Assembly (NCBI GenBank): GCA_013397695.1
Contig: VYZI01000824.1
Span: 55,908-119,907 of the forward strand
Length of the DNA stretch: 64,000 nt
DNA from: Centropus unirufus
Taxonomy: Eukaryota; Chordata; Aves; Cuculiformes; Centropidae
Direction of reading: 5' to 3'
Position 1 is the first letter of the stretch. The number at the start of each line of letters is the position of its first letter. The notes below the pieces were generated by a model. That model saw only the letters and a list, made by a program, of their open reading frames with translations, was not told where the DNA came from and made no database searches. Of this stretch, positions 26,861 through 40,169 are shown in pieces. The position numbers and the translations under genes are program-made.

Positions 26861-27240
26861 TAGAATCATAGAATCACTAGGTTGGAAAAGACCTTTGGGA
26901 CCTGTCCACTACTAAATCAGGTCCCTGAACTCCTCATCTGCTGGCCTTTTAAACACCTCCAGGGATTGGGACTCCACCCCCTCCCTCTGCAGCCTCTGCC
27001 AGGGCCTGAAAACCCTTGCAGTGAAGAACTTTTTCCTGATGTCCAACCTGACCCTGCCCTGGTGCAGCTTGAGGCCATTGCCCCTCATCCCATCCCCTGT
27101 CACTTGGGAGAAGAGCCCAGCACCCACCTCTCCACCCCCTCCTTTCAGGCACTTGGAGGCAGGGATGAGCTCTCCCCTCAACCTCCCCTTCTCCAGGCGG
27201 AACAACCCCAGCTCCCTCAGTCGCTCCTCATAAGACTTGG
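26861..27240 (-). mobile_element. CR1 LINE 3' end, second subfamily
   Basis: Differs from most copies: its terminus reads TAGAATCATAGAATCACTAGG on the plus strand, followed by TTGGAAAAGACC. It represents a second CR1 subfamily in the window. Confidence 0.9.
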
Positions 27241-27587
27241 TCAAGGAGCAGCCACCACGGGTTTTGCAATTATACTACACAAGACTGCGGTGGTGCCTGC
27301 ACACAGTCATCATTTCAATTTAAAATAACCCTCCTTTTAATAATTCACACAAGAACACATCTTGTGACATATATTGGGAATTTGAGCACTATAACAAATG
27401 TCAGTTACACCCTGATCCATCAAGACGCATTCTGCATTTCAGTTGCTCTGTCACCACACTCATAGATGTTGCTCCACTGATAGAAAACAGGCAGACAGGA
27501 AACATTTTGTGCCAATTTGGGGTGCAGAAGGACATTTTGCATCCATATAAAGTGCTACAAGCTGGTGAAAAAACATTATCGGGTCAA

Positions 27588-27738
27588 AGTTGTGGCTGCC
27601 CCATCCCTGGAGGTGTTCAAGGCCAGGTTGAATGGGGCTTTGAGCAACCTGATCCAGTGGGAGGTGTCCCTGCCCATGGCAGGGGGTGAAACTGGATGAT
27701 CCTTAAGATCCCAAACCATACTATTATTCTATGATTCT
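27588..27738 (+). mobile_element. CR1 LINE 3' end, short
   Basis: GTGGCTGCCCCATCCCTGG through a terminal TATTCTATGATTCTC. Confidence 0.85.
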
Positions 27739-28689
27739 CTCACTGCCCTTTGCCACTTCCACATCTCTTGTATTACTGGATCAGATATCAGCTCCCGTTG
27801 GAGCGGGCAGGTCACACTCAGCCACTACACTGTCTCCTTTTTCCTTAAATCATCTGATGGGAAATTTCCATCTAGACACTTCAGCCAACCCTGCCTACAA
27901 GTCAGCAAGAACATTTATCACCAGTGATAACCACAGGAGCAGACCATACAAGAAAGTCTGACAACTGCAGCCACCCTTAACAAAGCACCGGAGGCTTTGG
28001 GAGGATGTGAGAAAAAGAGGCCCATGAAAACCACCCTGACAGGGCGGTTTAATTGCCTTCATTCACAGGGAAAATGCTTAGAAGAGATAAAATGCACTGG
28101 GATTCAGATGTCTCCACTTTATTAGAGCATTTTATATGGTTCATGGCCTTGGAGAGAAACCACAGGAGTATCCAGCTGCTCTGAGATGGATGTGAGAGAA
28201 ATTAAGGAGTGAACACCAAGCAGTTGTGGATGGGTCAGTGTGATGGCAGGAGAAAGAGTTGGGACAACCACACTTATGGGGGGACCAGAGGATCTCGAGC
28301 GTTTTGGGTTCACGTGTGACAGAGCAACCAAAATTCAATTGGGTTTAATGACTGGCTTGGACATCTCCCAAGAATCTCTGGTTTCAAGCAAGTCAGAAAT
28401 AAAACAAACCACTCTCATGGTATTCAGCCTCTGTATTCAGACAAAACTAAGCAGTAAGGGAGCTGGAATTTGCTGTATGCACAGTGAGTAAGCAGAAGGT
28501 TTTCACAGCCCAACTCTGCATTTCTTGTTAAAGCTTATGCCAGCTTTTGGATTATTTATTCTGATGCAAATTATCTATTCCAGCTACCGTGCTGACAGAC
28601 TCAGTTATTCCCTAGAAGGAAGGGCTAGAATCAAGCTCATCACCCGTGGAAGCAGGACTAAGAACACAAGAAAAACACCAACCGCCACT

Positions 28690-28989
28690 GTATTCAGCAG
28701 AGCTGAGGTGTGCCAGGGAGACTGGAGTCCAGGAAACCGGGTATGTCATGCCCAGTGGCCAGGAATATCCCTATAAAAAGAAGCCTGGAAGTAGCCCCTA
28801 GCCACGTGGCCAGGACTGCCAGAAACCACCAGCTGGCCACTACTGACAAAGGAGCTGCCAGATTTGGAAGAAGGGAGAATACAACCAATGCGCCTCTTCT
28901 GCCTCGTGTGCTGCCTTGCTTCCTCCTCAGTCCAAGGCCATCTTTTGATTGATCGCTTTGGACTGGGATAAAGTTCCATTTCATCATTA
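28690..28989 (+). mobile_element. possible LTR promoter region
   Basis: A TATA-like CCTATAAAAAG (28770-28780) is followed about 200 bp later by GGGATAAAG (28966-28974). The spacing resembles a U3-R unit of a retroviral LTR. It runs into the ERVL-like fragment at 28990. No boundaries or duplications were found. Confidence 0.3.
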
Positions 28990-29080
28990 CAGCTCACTTG
29001 TGTTTTGGGTTTGTGACTAAAACAGTGCTGATAACACAATGATGTTTTAGGTCTTGCTGAGCTTGTTGAGCATCAAAGAT
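28990..29080 (+). mobile_element. fragment of the same ERVL-type LTR family
   Basis: The stretch reading GGGTTTGTGACTAAAACAG, followed by CTGATAACACA and GATGTTTTAG, matches the 5' part of bird ERVL-type LTRs as remembered. Both ends are truncated. Confidence 0.5.
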
Positions 29081-29481
29081 GGATTTTTTTTGGTATGCAA
29101 TAACCAGTTCTTCACATACTCTGGAATTTCTAGCACACCGAGTCTCTCTGGTTGCACATCTAACCTCTCAATAGAATAATTTTTTTTTCAGATGGCATGA
29201 CTTGGGGAATGGAGATAAGATCAGCTCTGTAAGGCTGAATTTCATTTAGTTTATCTAAGGCCGTGGTGTTCCTTTTACTTCCAGTCCCACTGGTTCCGGT
29301 ATCGATTGACTCCCAATATATAGTTCACACGTTGTTGGGCTTGCTCTCAAGCTGATGGTGCTGCAGTTTCTGATGTTACATCCTTCTTATGGAAAGTCAT
29401 TCTTCCAAACTTCTTTCTGCCTGTGATGCATGTTGTGCACACCTGTGTACCCCAAAGCCACACAAGCCAGCGTGGTTTACA

Positions 29482-29947
29482 GAATCATGGAATGGATTGG
29501 GTCAGAAGGGCCCTCAAAGTCCATCCAGTTCCAACCCCTGCCACGGGCAGGGACACCTCCCACTGGATCAGGGGGCTCCAAGCCCCATCCAACCTGGTGT
29601 TGAACTCCCACAGGGATGGGGCAGCCACCACTGCTCTGGGCAACCTGGGCCAGGGCCTCCTCACACTCACTGCAAGCATTGCAATCTAAGATTACATCTC
29701 AACCTCCCCTCTTGCAGCTCAGAACTGTTCCCCCTCACCTTGTCCCTGCCCTCCCCGATCAAGAGCCCCTCCCCAGTTTTCCTGGAGCCCCTTTCAGCAC
29801 TGGAAGCTGCTCTAAGGTCTCCCTGGAGCCTTCTGTTGTCCAGGCTGAACAACCTCAACTCTCTCAGCCTGGCCTCATAACAGAGGTGCTTCAGCCCTCG
29901 GATCATCTCTGTGGTCTCACTCCAACAGATCCATGTCCTTCCTGAGT
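29482..29947 (-). mobile_element. CR1 LINE 3' end
   Basis: Starts GAATCATGGAATGGATTGG on the plus strand and extends to CAACAGATCCATGTCCTTC. Confidence 0.9.
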
Positions 29948-31084
29948 GTCTGGCCTGGCAGCCGCAGCCATCACCCATCTGCTGTTGTCTTTGAGTCCCT
30001 GATGGTTTTGGGGTCCTACCCTACTGCACTGAAGTTACCCATGATGTAAACCCAAGTGCTGCCCACCCTTTCCAACCCTTAATGTCCACTGGAGAGTTTC
30101 CTTTGCACCAGTTCGAATGACTTTATTAAATCCCCTCCAGCATTCACTGTGTCTAAAGTTCGAGCCCCCGTTTACATTCCCTGTCATCATCCTTCCCAGC
30201 CGAAGGTTCCGGCAATGCTCCTATCCATTGCCTTTCTTGACACAGAACACTGCTCGAAGTTGCTTCTAATTAGACAGAGTTGAGTTTAATTCTGCAATTG
30301 CTCAGCCCCAGACAGGGCTGCTCCATTCCATGCCTGGGCTCCAGCTCATCTTCATCACATTACACGGGTCATTTCACTCCCCAGCGACCCATTTCCAGCT
30401 AGAGAGCACCCGCCCTATTCCCGAGACAGCAGCAGGGTGGGAGGTCGCTGGGAAAAGGCATTCCAACTGTCCTGCAAGATGAGGAAATGGTGCTCCCAAG
30501 AGGCTCAGGCGAGTCACACCTTCAGAACTACGTATGAGCAAGGCTAAGGTCATGGTATATTGCACACCTTAGCTGAGGAAGGGAATGCTTGGCTCGTTCT
30601 TAAGACACTTTTTCCAAAGCCTTTGCCACTGGCACTGCCATCAGCACACAGTCAGGGTGGAAAATCTGCCCAACACATAAAACAACACTGCATCCCCTCT
30701 CCGTTCTTGCTGTTAAGTTGTTCTGCTTTGGTTTAGCCCTTAAACAATCTCCTCCAGTGAGAGAAGCTTTTGTTTGGCTTCTCTTACAAATGGGGACTTC
30801 TCCTCCAAGTGGATTCCAGCTCTTTCAGCAGGGAGAACTCATGTCTGATGAATTGGTTTGGAAAAAAAAAAATAAAAGCTCTAACAGGCTCGGAAATTCT
30901 GAAATGTGATCACCACCAACACCACCCACACAGACAAACACCAACACTGAACCTTCAGACTGGAGGAAAACAAAGAAGTTTTGGATATACCCCTGGCACA
31001 TCCCTTGGTGCCTTTAGAGAAAGTACAATTTTGCTTTGAACCTGGTAAAAGGAAGAAGAGAAGGGAAAAGGGGAAGGGAAAAGG

Positions 31085-31393
31085 NNNNNNNNNNNNNNNN
31101 NNNNNNNNNNNNNNNNNNNNNNNNNNNNNNNNNNNNNNNNNNNNNNNNNNNNNNNNNNNNNNNNNNNNNNNNNNNNNNNNNNNNNNNNNNNNNNNNNNNN
31201 NNNNNNNNNNNNNNNNNNNNNNNNNNNNNNNNNNNNNNNNNNNNNNNNNNNNNNNNNNNNNNNNNNNNNNNNNNNNNNNNNNNNNNNNNNNNNNNNNNNN
31301 NNNNNNNNNNNNNNNNNNNNNNNNNNNNNNNNNNNNNNNNNNNNNNNNNNNNNNNNNNNNNNNNNNNNNNNNNNNNNNNNNNNNNNNNNNNNN
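31085..31393. other. assembly gap
   Basis: A run of N preceded by a purine-rich GGAAAAGG tract (31049-31084), which suggests an unassembled (GGGAAA)-type simple repeat. Confidence 0.99.
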
Positions 31394-31903
31394 CTCATCT
31401 CATGCCCCCCTTGTGTTTTCAGAGCAGTCACCTCTACACTGACCAACAGATGCAACCAAAACCTGCTCAGAAATTCTTGTCCAGACTCAGCTAAGGGATG
31501 GTTACCAATGGCAAAAAGAAACTCAAGGGAAATTCAATACTGGCACCACTCAAAATTCAGCCAGCTCTGAGCTCACACGTAGAAGGTTGTAGCAGCTTTC
31601 TACTGCAAAGAGCGATCCCTTTCCAAAGCACTCTAAACAAAGCAAATTTAGTGATGCCTCCTGCGTATCCCCACTGCAAGAAGAACATCTGTTTCCTATT
31701 CAGTGGGGAGATATCTTTTGATCTATCAGGTTTGGGAAGATTAGAAGGACAATAAATGACATTTGCAATTTCCAAGTTTCCTAAAACCTGCCTACTCTGG
31801 ACCTTTCTGACACTATTATTAGCTTTGACCTGAATTTTCTGCTCAAAGAGAGGTGAGCTCCAATGTCATTCCATGTCTTGGAAATTGTAACTGTTCATGA
31901 AAC

Positions 31904-32120
31904 TATTAGGGAGAAGCGTTGTGCTGTGAGGGTGGGGTGGGCCAAGGCCCAGGTTACCCAGAGCAGTGCCGGCTGCCCCATCCCTGGAGGTGTTGAATTC
32001 CAGGTTGGATGGGGCTTGGAGCCCCCTGATCCAGTGGGAGGTGTCCCTGCCCATGGCAGGGGGTAGAACTGGATGGGCTTTAAAGTCCCTTCTGACCCAA
32101 ACCATTCTGTGGTTCTATGA
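31904..32120 (+). mobile_element. CR1 LINE 3' end
   Basis: ATTAGGGAGAAGCGTTGTGC to CCATTCTGTGGTTCTATGA. Confidence 0.9.
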
Positions 32121-34319
32121 AATATAAAGTGAGGTACCAAAGACTGGGAGACTGGCCACCAATTTGTGTGAGTTCGATCTAAGTACCAATTCCTGACCAC
32201 AGCCTCCAGCAGGAAACATTCAACCTAAATTCAGAGAAAATGTGGCAATATACACTCACTGCTCTGACCCATGACCACTCACAGCCCTACATCTCCTGTC
32301 GTCACAGCTCTGACCACAGAAATCAAATCTAACCCAGCTTAGCGCCTTAAGAGCTCCAGAAGAGGTTCTGGGAGGATCCGCTCTCTCACTGACTACAAGG
32401 CAGGGTCTCCCCAGATCCCAGCCCGTAATGCAAGTTGGAGCAAGGTACAGATTGCTGGATCACTGGAAGCTGGCAACTCACACAGACCTGCAGGGCTTGT
32501 GGACAGCCAAAACTTCATCACAAGGGCAGCCGTTCCTTCACAGTGAAGGATCAGAGCTCCTGTGTGTGGGGACAGTCCTACAGTGTGGCCTGATGGAGCT
32601 TACAGCTCTGGCTCCTCAGGGTCTCTTCAGCCTCCGAGTAACTGAGGCTGCTGCTGGACAAGGGAAAGTTCAGCTCAAACCATGTCCAGGCTGAAGCTGG
32701 GTGATGTCAACTATTTGTCTGAAGAGCCCCTTTCCAGAGACACCTGTGCAGGTGAGGCGGGTCCTGAAGAGCTGTTAACTCTGCTTGTTGTCTGGTTCTT
32801 CCCACCCATCTTCCCTATTTTTCTGCCTTTAAATAAGTAGATGAGCTAATTTCTGCACTAGAAGGAAAAGGCTTGGTGGAAAGCTAAACAAAGCAGGAAG
32901 GGATGTGGCGTCATTCCTGCTAGTGCCGGACACCAGCCTGACTTCATGGAGCTGTTCCTGTGATGGAGAAGGCTCTGGCTGTGCACTCTAATTCCTTTCT
33001 AAATATCAAAACCAGATTAAACAAGTTAAGTCTCATGGCATCCATAAACCTAATCTTGGGAGGCTTGCAGAGTTCTCCTGGTGCCCCAGGCATGGGGCTC
33101 CAGGTTTGACGAGCCCAGCCTACAACCCAAAATGAACTGAGTCTCAAGACATTCATTCCCCATCAAGGCTGGGGCAATGTCGCCTCATGTTTCCATGTGC
33201 TGGGTTCAATTCAGAGAGGAAAATATGCTGCTAAAGCCACACAGCCCTTCTGCTCCTTTTGGGTCTGAACCAAAAATGTAGCTCCCCTCCCCCTGCTTCC
33301 CCCCCCCTTTTCCCCGACACACCTTTCCTTCCACTGGAACATAACCCTAAATAAGATGTTGGCCCGACATGAAAGCAAAATGTATAAATATTTTTAAAAA
33401 GAGAAGAATTCCTGCCTCTCCAACAGTTTGCTCCGACTAATAGGTTTCAGATGTCTCACATACTTCATTCATTCAGCCCCATTCAGTCTCCTAGGAGCCC
33501 CCGCTGTATTTATTAAACACAGCAATTGTGGAATGTTCAGCACTTACAGAATAAAACACACCGGGTTGGGGTTGGGGTTTTTTTTAATCCAAAAAAATCA
33601 TGATTGGAAAGCTTTGTGAGTGACCTAAAACTGTCATTTTGGTTCCAGTCCCGGTGCCCACTGTCCCAAACACTGTGCCACAGTTTAACCCTTTCTGGAT
33701 TTCACAGACCCCCAAGAACACTGAATTTGTTTTAATCCTTGCGCAGGATCTTTTTGCTGCCTTCCCGGAGCAATCTCCTTTTCTCTCTGTTATTATTAAA
33801 TACGTACTTTTGGACACTTGGCTCCAAACTCCATCTCTTCAAGTCGCAGTAACTCTTCCCACTGCTAGACGCGAGAGTCAAGCCCTGAAATCCTACAGGG
33901 TGCCAGTGCTAATTTCAGCAGCAAAGAGGCTGGAGAACACGAGATCTTTCCTAGAGGGATTCAAATGGAAGCAGACATAACACAAGAGCCATTTTTCATT
34001 ACAAAGCTGGCAGCGAGAGCAGAGGAGCACGTCTGGACTGGAAGCACTGTAGAGATGGAGCTTGTTCCAGCAAAAGTAACCGGCCAGCACTGTGCGACTG
34101 GTCAGAATGGTTTGTTGGAGTCTGGCATTGACCCAGCCCCTCTCTGGGGAGAGACACAGGAAGAGGAGATCTTAAAGGGTAGATGAGGCCCCGAGTCTGG
34201 GCTGAGAAGATCTGGCAGGAGCCAGCATCAAGGAAATGGTCTTTGCTGAAGACTACATTCAGTTTTTGTGACCAATGCATTTCTGTCAGGGTCTGGAGTG
34301 CACTAATAGGGCCTGAGGA

Positions 34320-34801
34320 CTGTACTCTTCAGCACAGGAAGGACGTGGACCTGTTGGAGGGAGTCCAGAGGCGGACATGAAGATGATTTGGGGGCTGGAG
34401 CACCTCTGCGATGAGGCCAGGCTGAGAGAGTTGGGGTTGTTCAGCCTGGAGAAGTGAAGGCTCCGGGGAGAACTTAGAGCAGCTTCCAGTACTGAAAGGA
34501 GCTCCAGGGAATCTGGGGATGGGGGTGGGTACCGGGAGAGGAAGAGGGGCAATGGTTTTCAGGTGAAAGAGGGGAGATTGAGATGAGATCGTAGGTAGAA
34601 ATGTTTGGCTGTGAGGTTGGGGAGGCCCTGGCCCAGGTTGCCCAGAGCAGTGGTGGCTGCCCCATCCCTGGAGGTGTTCAAGGCCAGGTTGGACGGGGCT
34701 TGGAGCCCCCTGATCCAGTGGAAGGTGTCCCTGCCCATGGTGGGGGTTGGAACTGGATGGGCTTTCAAGGTTCCTTCCAACTCAAACCATTCTATAATTC
34801 T
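34320..34801 (+). mobile_element. CR1 LINE 3' part
   Basis: AGCACAGGAAGGACGTGGAC through a terminal CCATTCTATAATTC. Confidence 0.9.
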
Positions 34802-36402
34802 TTATTTTAATGGTCCCCAACCAGCCTCACCTGAAACCTCACTCACAATTTACCCCTGGGCCAGGAGCACTGTTTCAGCTCAGTCCTGCCCAAATTATAA
34901 CCAAGATGAGCCTGACTCCAGCTCTGTCACTGGTGGTCTGGTCTTTGAGGCAGCTTGGCAGTGCAAGAAGCAGGGCCAGGCAAAGCTGGCGTCTAGGAGT
35001 GAGCAAGGCTGGGAGGGAGCAAAGCACTTGTCTGAGACTCACTAGACCTCGGAAGTCATCAGTAGTGACAAGGGACCTGTAGGCCTTCCCCTCAGAAAGC
35101 CTCATGGCTCTACTGCTTTTAGCCCTTGCTGTTGTCTCCAGACCTCATGGGACCGAGCAGGATTTTGTCACACCATCACCGAGACCTGGGGAAGGCAAGA
35201 TGTACAAAAGGATTTAGGAGAGCCGCAAGCTCCCCAGGCTGCAAATTGCTGCCTATGGATGTCCTGGCAGAGCTGTCAGAAGGGCCTTTCTGCTGCCCTT
35301 CTTTGTGTTCCTGGAGGAGATTTCATCATTTCCTCCATCCCTTTCTATGAGCTCTGATTGTCACACACGATACCACTGCCCTGGGCTTTTTCTCCCTGCC
35401 ATGGCAGCAGCATTGCAGCAACAGCCGAGCCCGAAGCAAACACATCATGGGAAGAGTGAGCTCTTTCCAAAGGTGTCAGCATTCATTTTTCACCCATTTT
35501 TGGCTGAAGAGCTCCACACCCATGCCCACATGGCAGACCCCCTGGTTCATGGGAACTGCACTGGTGTCACTCTTTCCACTCGGCTGCCCACATCAAAGCC
35601 CCCAGAATAAGTCTTGTCCCAGACACGTTCCCAAGGGAGTCGTTGGGTTGAGTCAAGATCCTTGATGATTTGTCCCACCACAGGAGGTTGTACAGGAATA
35701 GATGAATACCAGCATGCTATAAAATGCACCAAATGTGCTGAAAGTCATTTCAGAGTGAGCTTAATGCTTCATTACAGCCCTCCCTATGGAAAGCATATCT
35801 GTCACAGCTCTCTGCTTGGGTAGGACAACTCCTTGCTCTGACCACTTCCAGGGGTTTCCCATCTTTGCTATGGGTTCCAACATCAAATTGCACAGAAGGT
35901 AAAACACCCCATCAGCCCTGGTTCCTGGAGCACAGCAGATGTTCTGCCTTGCTCCCTGTCCACCTGTTCTGGTTTAGCACTGCCTGGTACCATCATACCA
36001 GCAAACCCTTCACTTGCCCTCACCCAGTTGCCTTCACATCATCTTCGAGTGTTCCTTTTCCCATATTTCATGTAACTACAAGTCAGATCTCACCAAGCCA
36101 CCACTTGTAGCTAACAGAAAGAACTTAGCAACCCAGATTGATTCTTTGTTGGGTTTAGACCCTTCCCATTTCTACCTGTAGAGCATCTCTACACAACCAG
36201 GTGCCCAGGTAAGACGAGGATAGCTCAGGTAATGCCACGTATCCCTACTCCCACCTGATACTGTTTGCTTTCTGCAGGGTTTTGCCTATTTGCAAATATT
36301 TCCCACTCCAGTAGGAGTAACGGTGTAACATGAGGCACCTCGGTGTAATTTACATGACTGTGGTCAGCATCACATGCTCAGGTGTTCACTTGCTCACAGC
36401 TT
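34802..36402. other. non-coding, no gene recognised
   Basis: Open frames up to about 100 codons overlap on both strands without splice or homology support. Confidence 0.5.
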
Positions 36403-36602
36403 CAGATGGGACATTAGGAGGAAATTCTTTACCGCAATGGTTATCAAACACTGGAACAGCTGCCCAGGGAGGTGGTGGACTCCGTATTCCTGGAGGGGCT
36501 TAAAAGCCGGGCAGATGAGGTACTCAGGGATGGTTTAGTAGTGGATAGGTACGGTTGGACCTGATGATCTCAAAGATCTTTTCCAACCTAGTGATTCTAT
36601 GG
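36403..36602 (+). mobile_element. CR1 LINE 3' end, second subfamily
   Basis: GACATTAGGAGGAAATTC and a CCTAGTGATTCTATGG end, matching the subfamily seen at 26.9 kb. Confidence 0.85.
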
Positions 36603-37021
36603 TTGAACTCCATTAGCTCATGCCCTGAAAGATGGAAGCAGTGCATCTACTTCCGTCTTAGTGCCACAGAAACTAAGCCCTCAAAGAATAAGATGGAGCT
36701 TAAAGAGGTGAAGAAAGCCATAGAGTACAACATCGCTCTGAGATCCCTGAGGGACAAGGATGGAGACATTCAGCTGTGACATGTTGCAGGGAAGGAGCAG
36801 CAGGAGTCAGAGAGACATTCCTGGGGGAGAGAGATGGCATGGTGATCCACCAAGGCAGGATCATGGGGCTCGGAAGTATTTTCCTCTGGTGAGAAGACAA
36901 GGCAGGACAGTGGCAATTTGGCTCTTTGCACCTAAAGTGGGAGCAGGACAGACATTGCAGACAGGGTTCTTTTTTCAAGTCAGCTCCCCAAGGACCCCCT
37001 GGTTTCATCCTTTATCCAAAA

Positions 37022-37583
37022 CAGAATGGCCAGTAGGACCACGGGAGTCCTGGTTCCCCTGTGCTCAGCACTGGTGAGGCTGCACCTCGAATCCTGGGTT
37101 CAGTTTGGGATCCCTCACTCCAAGAAGGACCTTGAGATCCTGGAGCGTGTCCAGAGAAGGGAATGGAGCTGGGGAATGGGCTGGAGAACAAGGGTTGTGA
37201 GGAGCAGCTGAGAGACCTGGGGTTGTTCAGCCTGGAAAAGGCTGAGGAGAGACCTCATGGCTCTCTGCAGCTCTCAGAAAGGAGGTTGGAACCAAGCGGG
37301 TGTTGATCTCTTCTCCCAAGTGACAAGTGATAGGATGAGAGAAAATGACCTCAAGTATTGTGAGGGGAGGTTCAGATTTGATATCAGGGAATATTTCTTC
37401 ACCAAAAGTGTCCTCAGGCCCTGGAAGCAGCCACCCAGGAGGTGGTGGGTGGAGGTAAACACTTCCATCCCTGGAGGTGTTTAAAAGCCGGGCAGACAAG
37501 GTGCTCAGGGATCTGGTTTAGCAGTGGACAGGTATGGTTGGACTCAAAGATGTCAAAGGTCTTTTTCAACCAAATAATTGCAA
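37022..37583 (+). mobile_element. CR1 LINE 3' part, second subfamily
   Basis: CCTGTGCTCAGCACTGGTGAG through ACCAAATAATTGCAAGA, with the typical ATTC tail mutated. Confidence 0.85.
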
Positions 37584-38802
37584 GATTTCACCAGCCTCTC
37601 CTCCCACACTGAGTTAACAACTGTGTGCAGGGCAGAGTGTGGTATGGTCCATGAGGCAGTTGGTTCATGGGCAGGTGAGATGCACAGGACTGGGAGTAGT
37701 TCCCAGCTTCCTGCAGTCTTGCATTTGCCCTTCCTGGCTGCCCCTCAGCTCTGCCTCAGTGCCAGCAGGACTTGGGAGGCCAGCCCCTTCCTGCAGAATG
37801 GACTGGAAAATATCAGTCTTTCAAGTCAAAGGCTCCCACACTCAGCTCACAGAAGACAATTCTCCAGGGATCTTGTGGGGTCTGAAATTTGGGGTCTTTT
37901 TAGCTTCCCAGAAGTGCACTTGGCAGAGAGCTCCAGTGATCTGTTGCCACAGAGCACACAGGCGTCTGTCAGAGCCTCCATGCCTGGGGCTCCAAAAGTT
38001 TTAGGAGCTCCCAGACTTGCTTAGGGAGCTGAGAGTCTAGACCTAAGGATCTGGAAAAGGAATCTCTAGGGCAACCCAAACTTTCTGCTCCCTATTTCAA
38101 AGTTCTCCATCTTGCTTTGCTCCCCATGCTTCAGTGCCAGTCGTGGATGGACTCATGGCATATTTATAGATCTTCTGGAAAGATGCCTAGTCCATGAGCT
38201 TGAACTGGTGCCCCAGCCTGAGCATCTGACCATATACTGGAAAAATCCCTAAGGAAGATGCCTGCACATTCCTGAAACTTGGTGCCTCTGGGACAATTCT
38301 CCCCATCCCATTCTGGGTTTCCAGCCTGTTTTGTGGGGCTGGCTGAGCATCTGCTGGTGATTAAGGGTTTTGTCATTTGGAAAGAGCTGACAATTACCTC
38401 TAATTATACAAACTAGGTCGGGTTCTTCGGCACAAGTTTATGTGATGACTCTTGGCTGGGAATTGGGCTTTCAAAACCCAGTGGTCACTGGATAGCAGTA
38501 ATCCACCTCTCTTCTCTCACATTCAGGAAAAATCTTCCTCCCAAAAATAACAGGTCCTGGTTTGGAAGGGCTTGGTCTGTGTGTGTCCCTGACCCCCTGA
38601 GCCGAGTTACCAGCCATACCGTTGTACAAACACTTCAGGGGCTCGGGGGTTCACCTGTAGAATTACTGATGAGAACAGATCTCAGGCAGCAGGACCCAGC
38701 AGATAAGCCAAGAGCGCACCTTTCCTTGTCGATGGCTGAAATCACGGAGAGGTCAAGCACAGCCTGGGCAGTCGGGACAGGCAGCTTCTGTCTGTTTTGC
38801 TG

Positions 38803-39186
38803 GATCATAGCATCATAGAGCCATTATGGTTGGAAAAGACCGATAAGCTCCTTGAGTCCAACCATCAGCCCAACACCACGGTGCCTACTAAAACATGCCC
38901 CCAAGTGCCAAGGTACACGGTTTTTTAACTAATTCCTCCAGGGATGGAGACTCCACTGCTGCCCTGGGCAGCCTCTGCCAGGGCTTCACCACTTTGTCAG
39001 TGAAGAAGTTTTTCCTAATATCCAATCTAAACCTCCCCTGGCACAACTTGAGGCCATTTCCTCTCATCCTGCCACTCGTTACCTGAGAGAACGAGCATCC
39101 ACCTCACCACAACGTCTTTTCAGGGAGCTTCAGAGAGGAAGGACACAGGGAGCAGCCCCATCTCCCTCAGCCTCTCCTTATCAGAT
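38803..39186 (-). mobile_element. CR1 LINE 3' end, second subfamily
   Basis: Begins GATCATAGCATCATAGAGCC on the plus strand and ends about 20 bp before the ERVL-type LTR at 39205. Confidence 0.85.
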
Positions 39187-39204
39187 GACTGCATGCGTGG
39201 GATC

Positions 39205-39742
39205 TGGCTGGGCTGGAGTTAACTTTCCCCATAGGAGCCCTCATCAGGCTGCACTGACGGGTGCTGATACCTCAGGGGTGTTTTGGCCACTGCTGAGCAG
39301 TGCTCACAGCACGCAGGCTTTGTCTCCAACCCTCCCTCAAGGGTCAGGAGGTTGGAGGTAGCCAAGAAGCTGGGAGGGAACACAGCCAGGACAGCTGACC
39401 TCAGCTGACCAAAGCGATGTTCCATACCATATGACATAATGCTCAGCAAGAAAAGTTAAGAGAAAGGAGGAGGACAGGGCATTTATTATTAAGATGCTTG
39501 TCTTCCCAAGGAACTGCTACGTGTGGTGAGGCCCAACTTCCAGGCAGTGGCTGGACATTGCCTGTCAAAGCAGAGAACACATTGATTTTGTTTCCTTTGA
39601 TTCTGCACAGTCTTTGCTTTTCTTTATTAAACTGCCTTTATCCTAACCCATGAGTTCTTCATTGTATTCACTTCCCACTGAGGAGTGGAGTGATAAAGCT
39701 GCTCGGGGGGCACCTGGGACCAGCCAAGCTTAACCCATCGCA
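39205..39742 (+). mobile_element. solo LTR, avian ERVL type
   Basis: The element starts TGGCTGGGCTGGAGTTAAC and ends near CTTAACCCATCGCA. In order it holds TTTGGCCACTGCTGAGCAGTGCT, a GGGAACACAGCCAGGACAGC block, a CCATACCATATGACATAATG block, CTTGTCTTCCCAAG, and TTATTAAACTGCCTTTATC, a plausible polyadenylation region. This order matches bird ERVL-type LTRs as I remember them. No internal retroviral genes flank it. I could not find a convincing target-site duplication. Confidence 0.7.
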
Positions 39743-40088
39743 CTAGACAAGCTGCAAAGAGGTCAGTGTTCACCCTCTGGGCACAGGAAAAACACGGAGC
39801 AAGTTTTTGCTACACCCCTTCCCTGGGCAGCCTTTGTTATGTGTTGTTTATCTGCAAAGGGGTCCTGAACCTCAGCAGTTCAGATGTTTGTATGTCTGAG
39901 ATGACCACAAATCCCTTTGGAGGCGAGGGTGCGTGCCATGGAGATGTGACTGAGAAGGTTCTGCACAGGGACACGGGACACAGATGTTCTAAAGGCAAAT
40001 CAGTTGACTGCACAAACGAATGATCTCTGTGCCATGCTCTGTGCATGCTCTCATCTTCCCATGAAATTCAGTGCCTGGGGTCACAGGC

Positions 40089-40146
40089 GAATCACAGAAT
40101 CATTTTGGTTGGAAAAGACCTTTAAAATCATCAAGTCCAACAGTTC
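40089..40146 (-). mobile_element. CR1 3' terminus, about 58 bp
   Basis: GAATCACAGAATCATTTTGG followed by TTGGAAAAGACC. The short copy lies head to head with the plus-strand copy that starts near 40170. Confidence 0.75.
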
Positions 40147-40169
40147 ATCCATGGAAGAATCCATGAATA

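Larger units (their letters stand above)
30000..34319. other. non-coding with a gap and one CR1
   Basis: Apart from the N block and the CR1 at 31.9 kb it is unique. A GGTTGGGGTTGGGGTT stretch near 33561 and a C9 run near 33300 are simple-sequence features. Confidence 0.5.

Noticed and set aside
33639..33980. Plus-strand frame of 113 codons
   Set aside because: Single frame without acceptor, donor or homology. Amino-acid content looks random.
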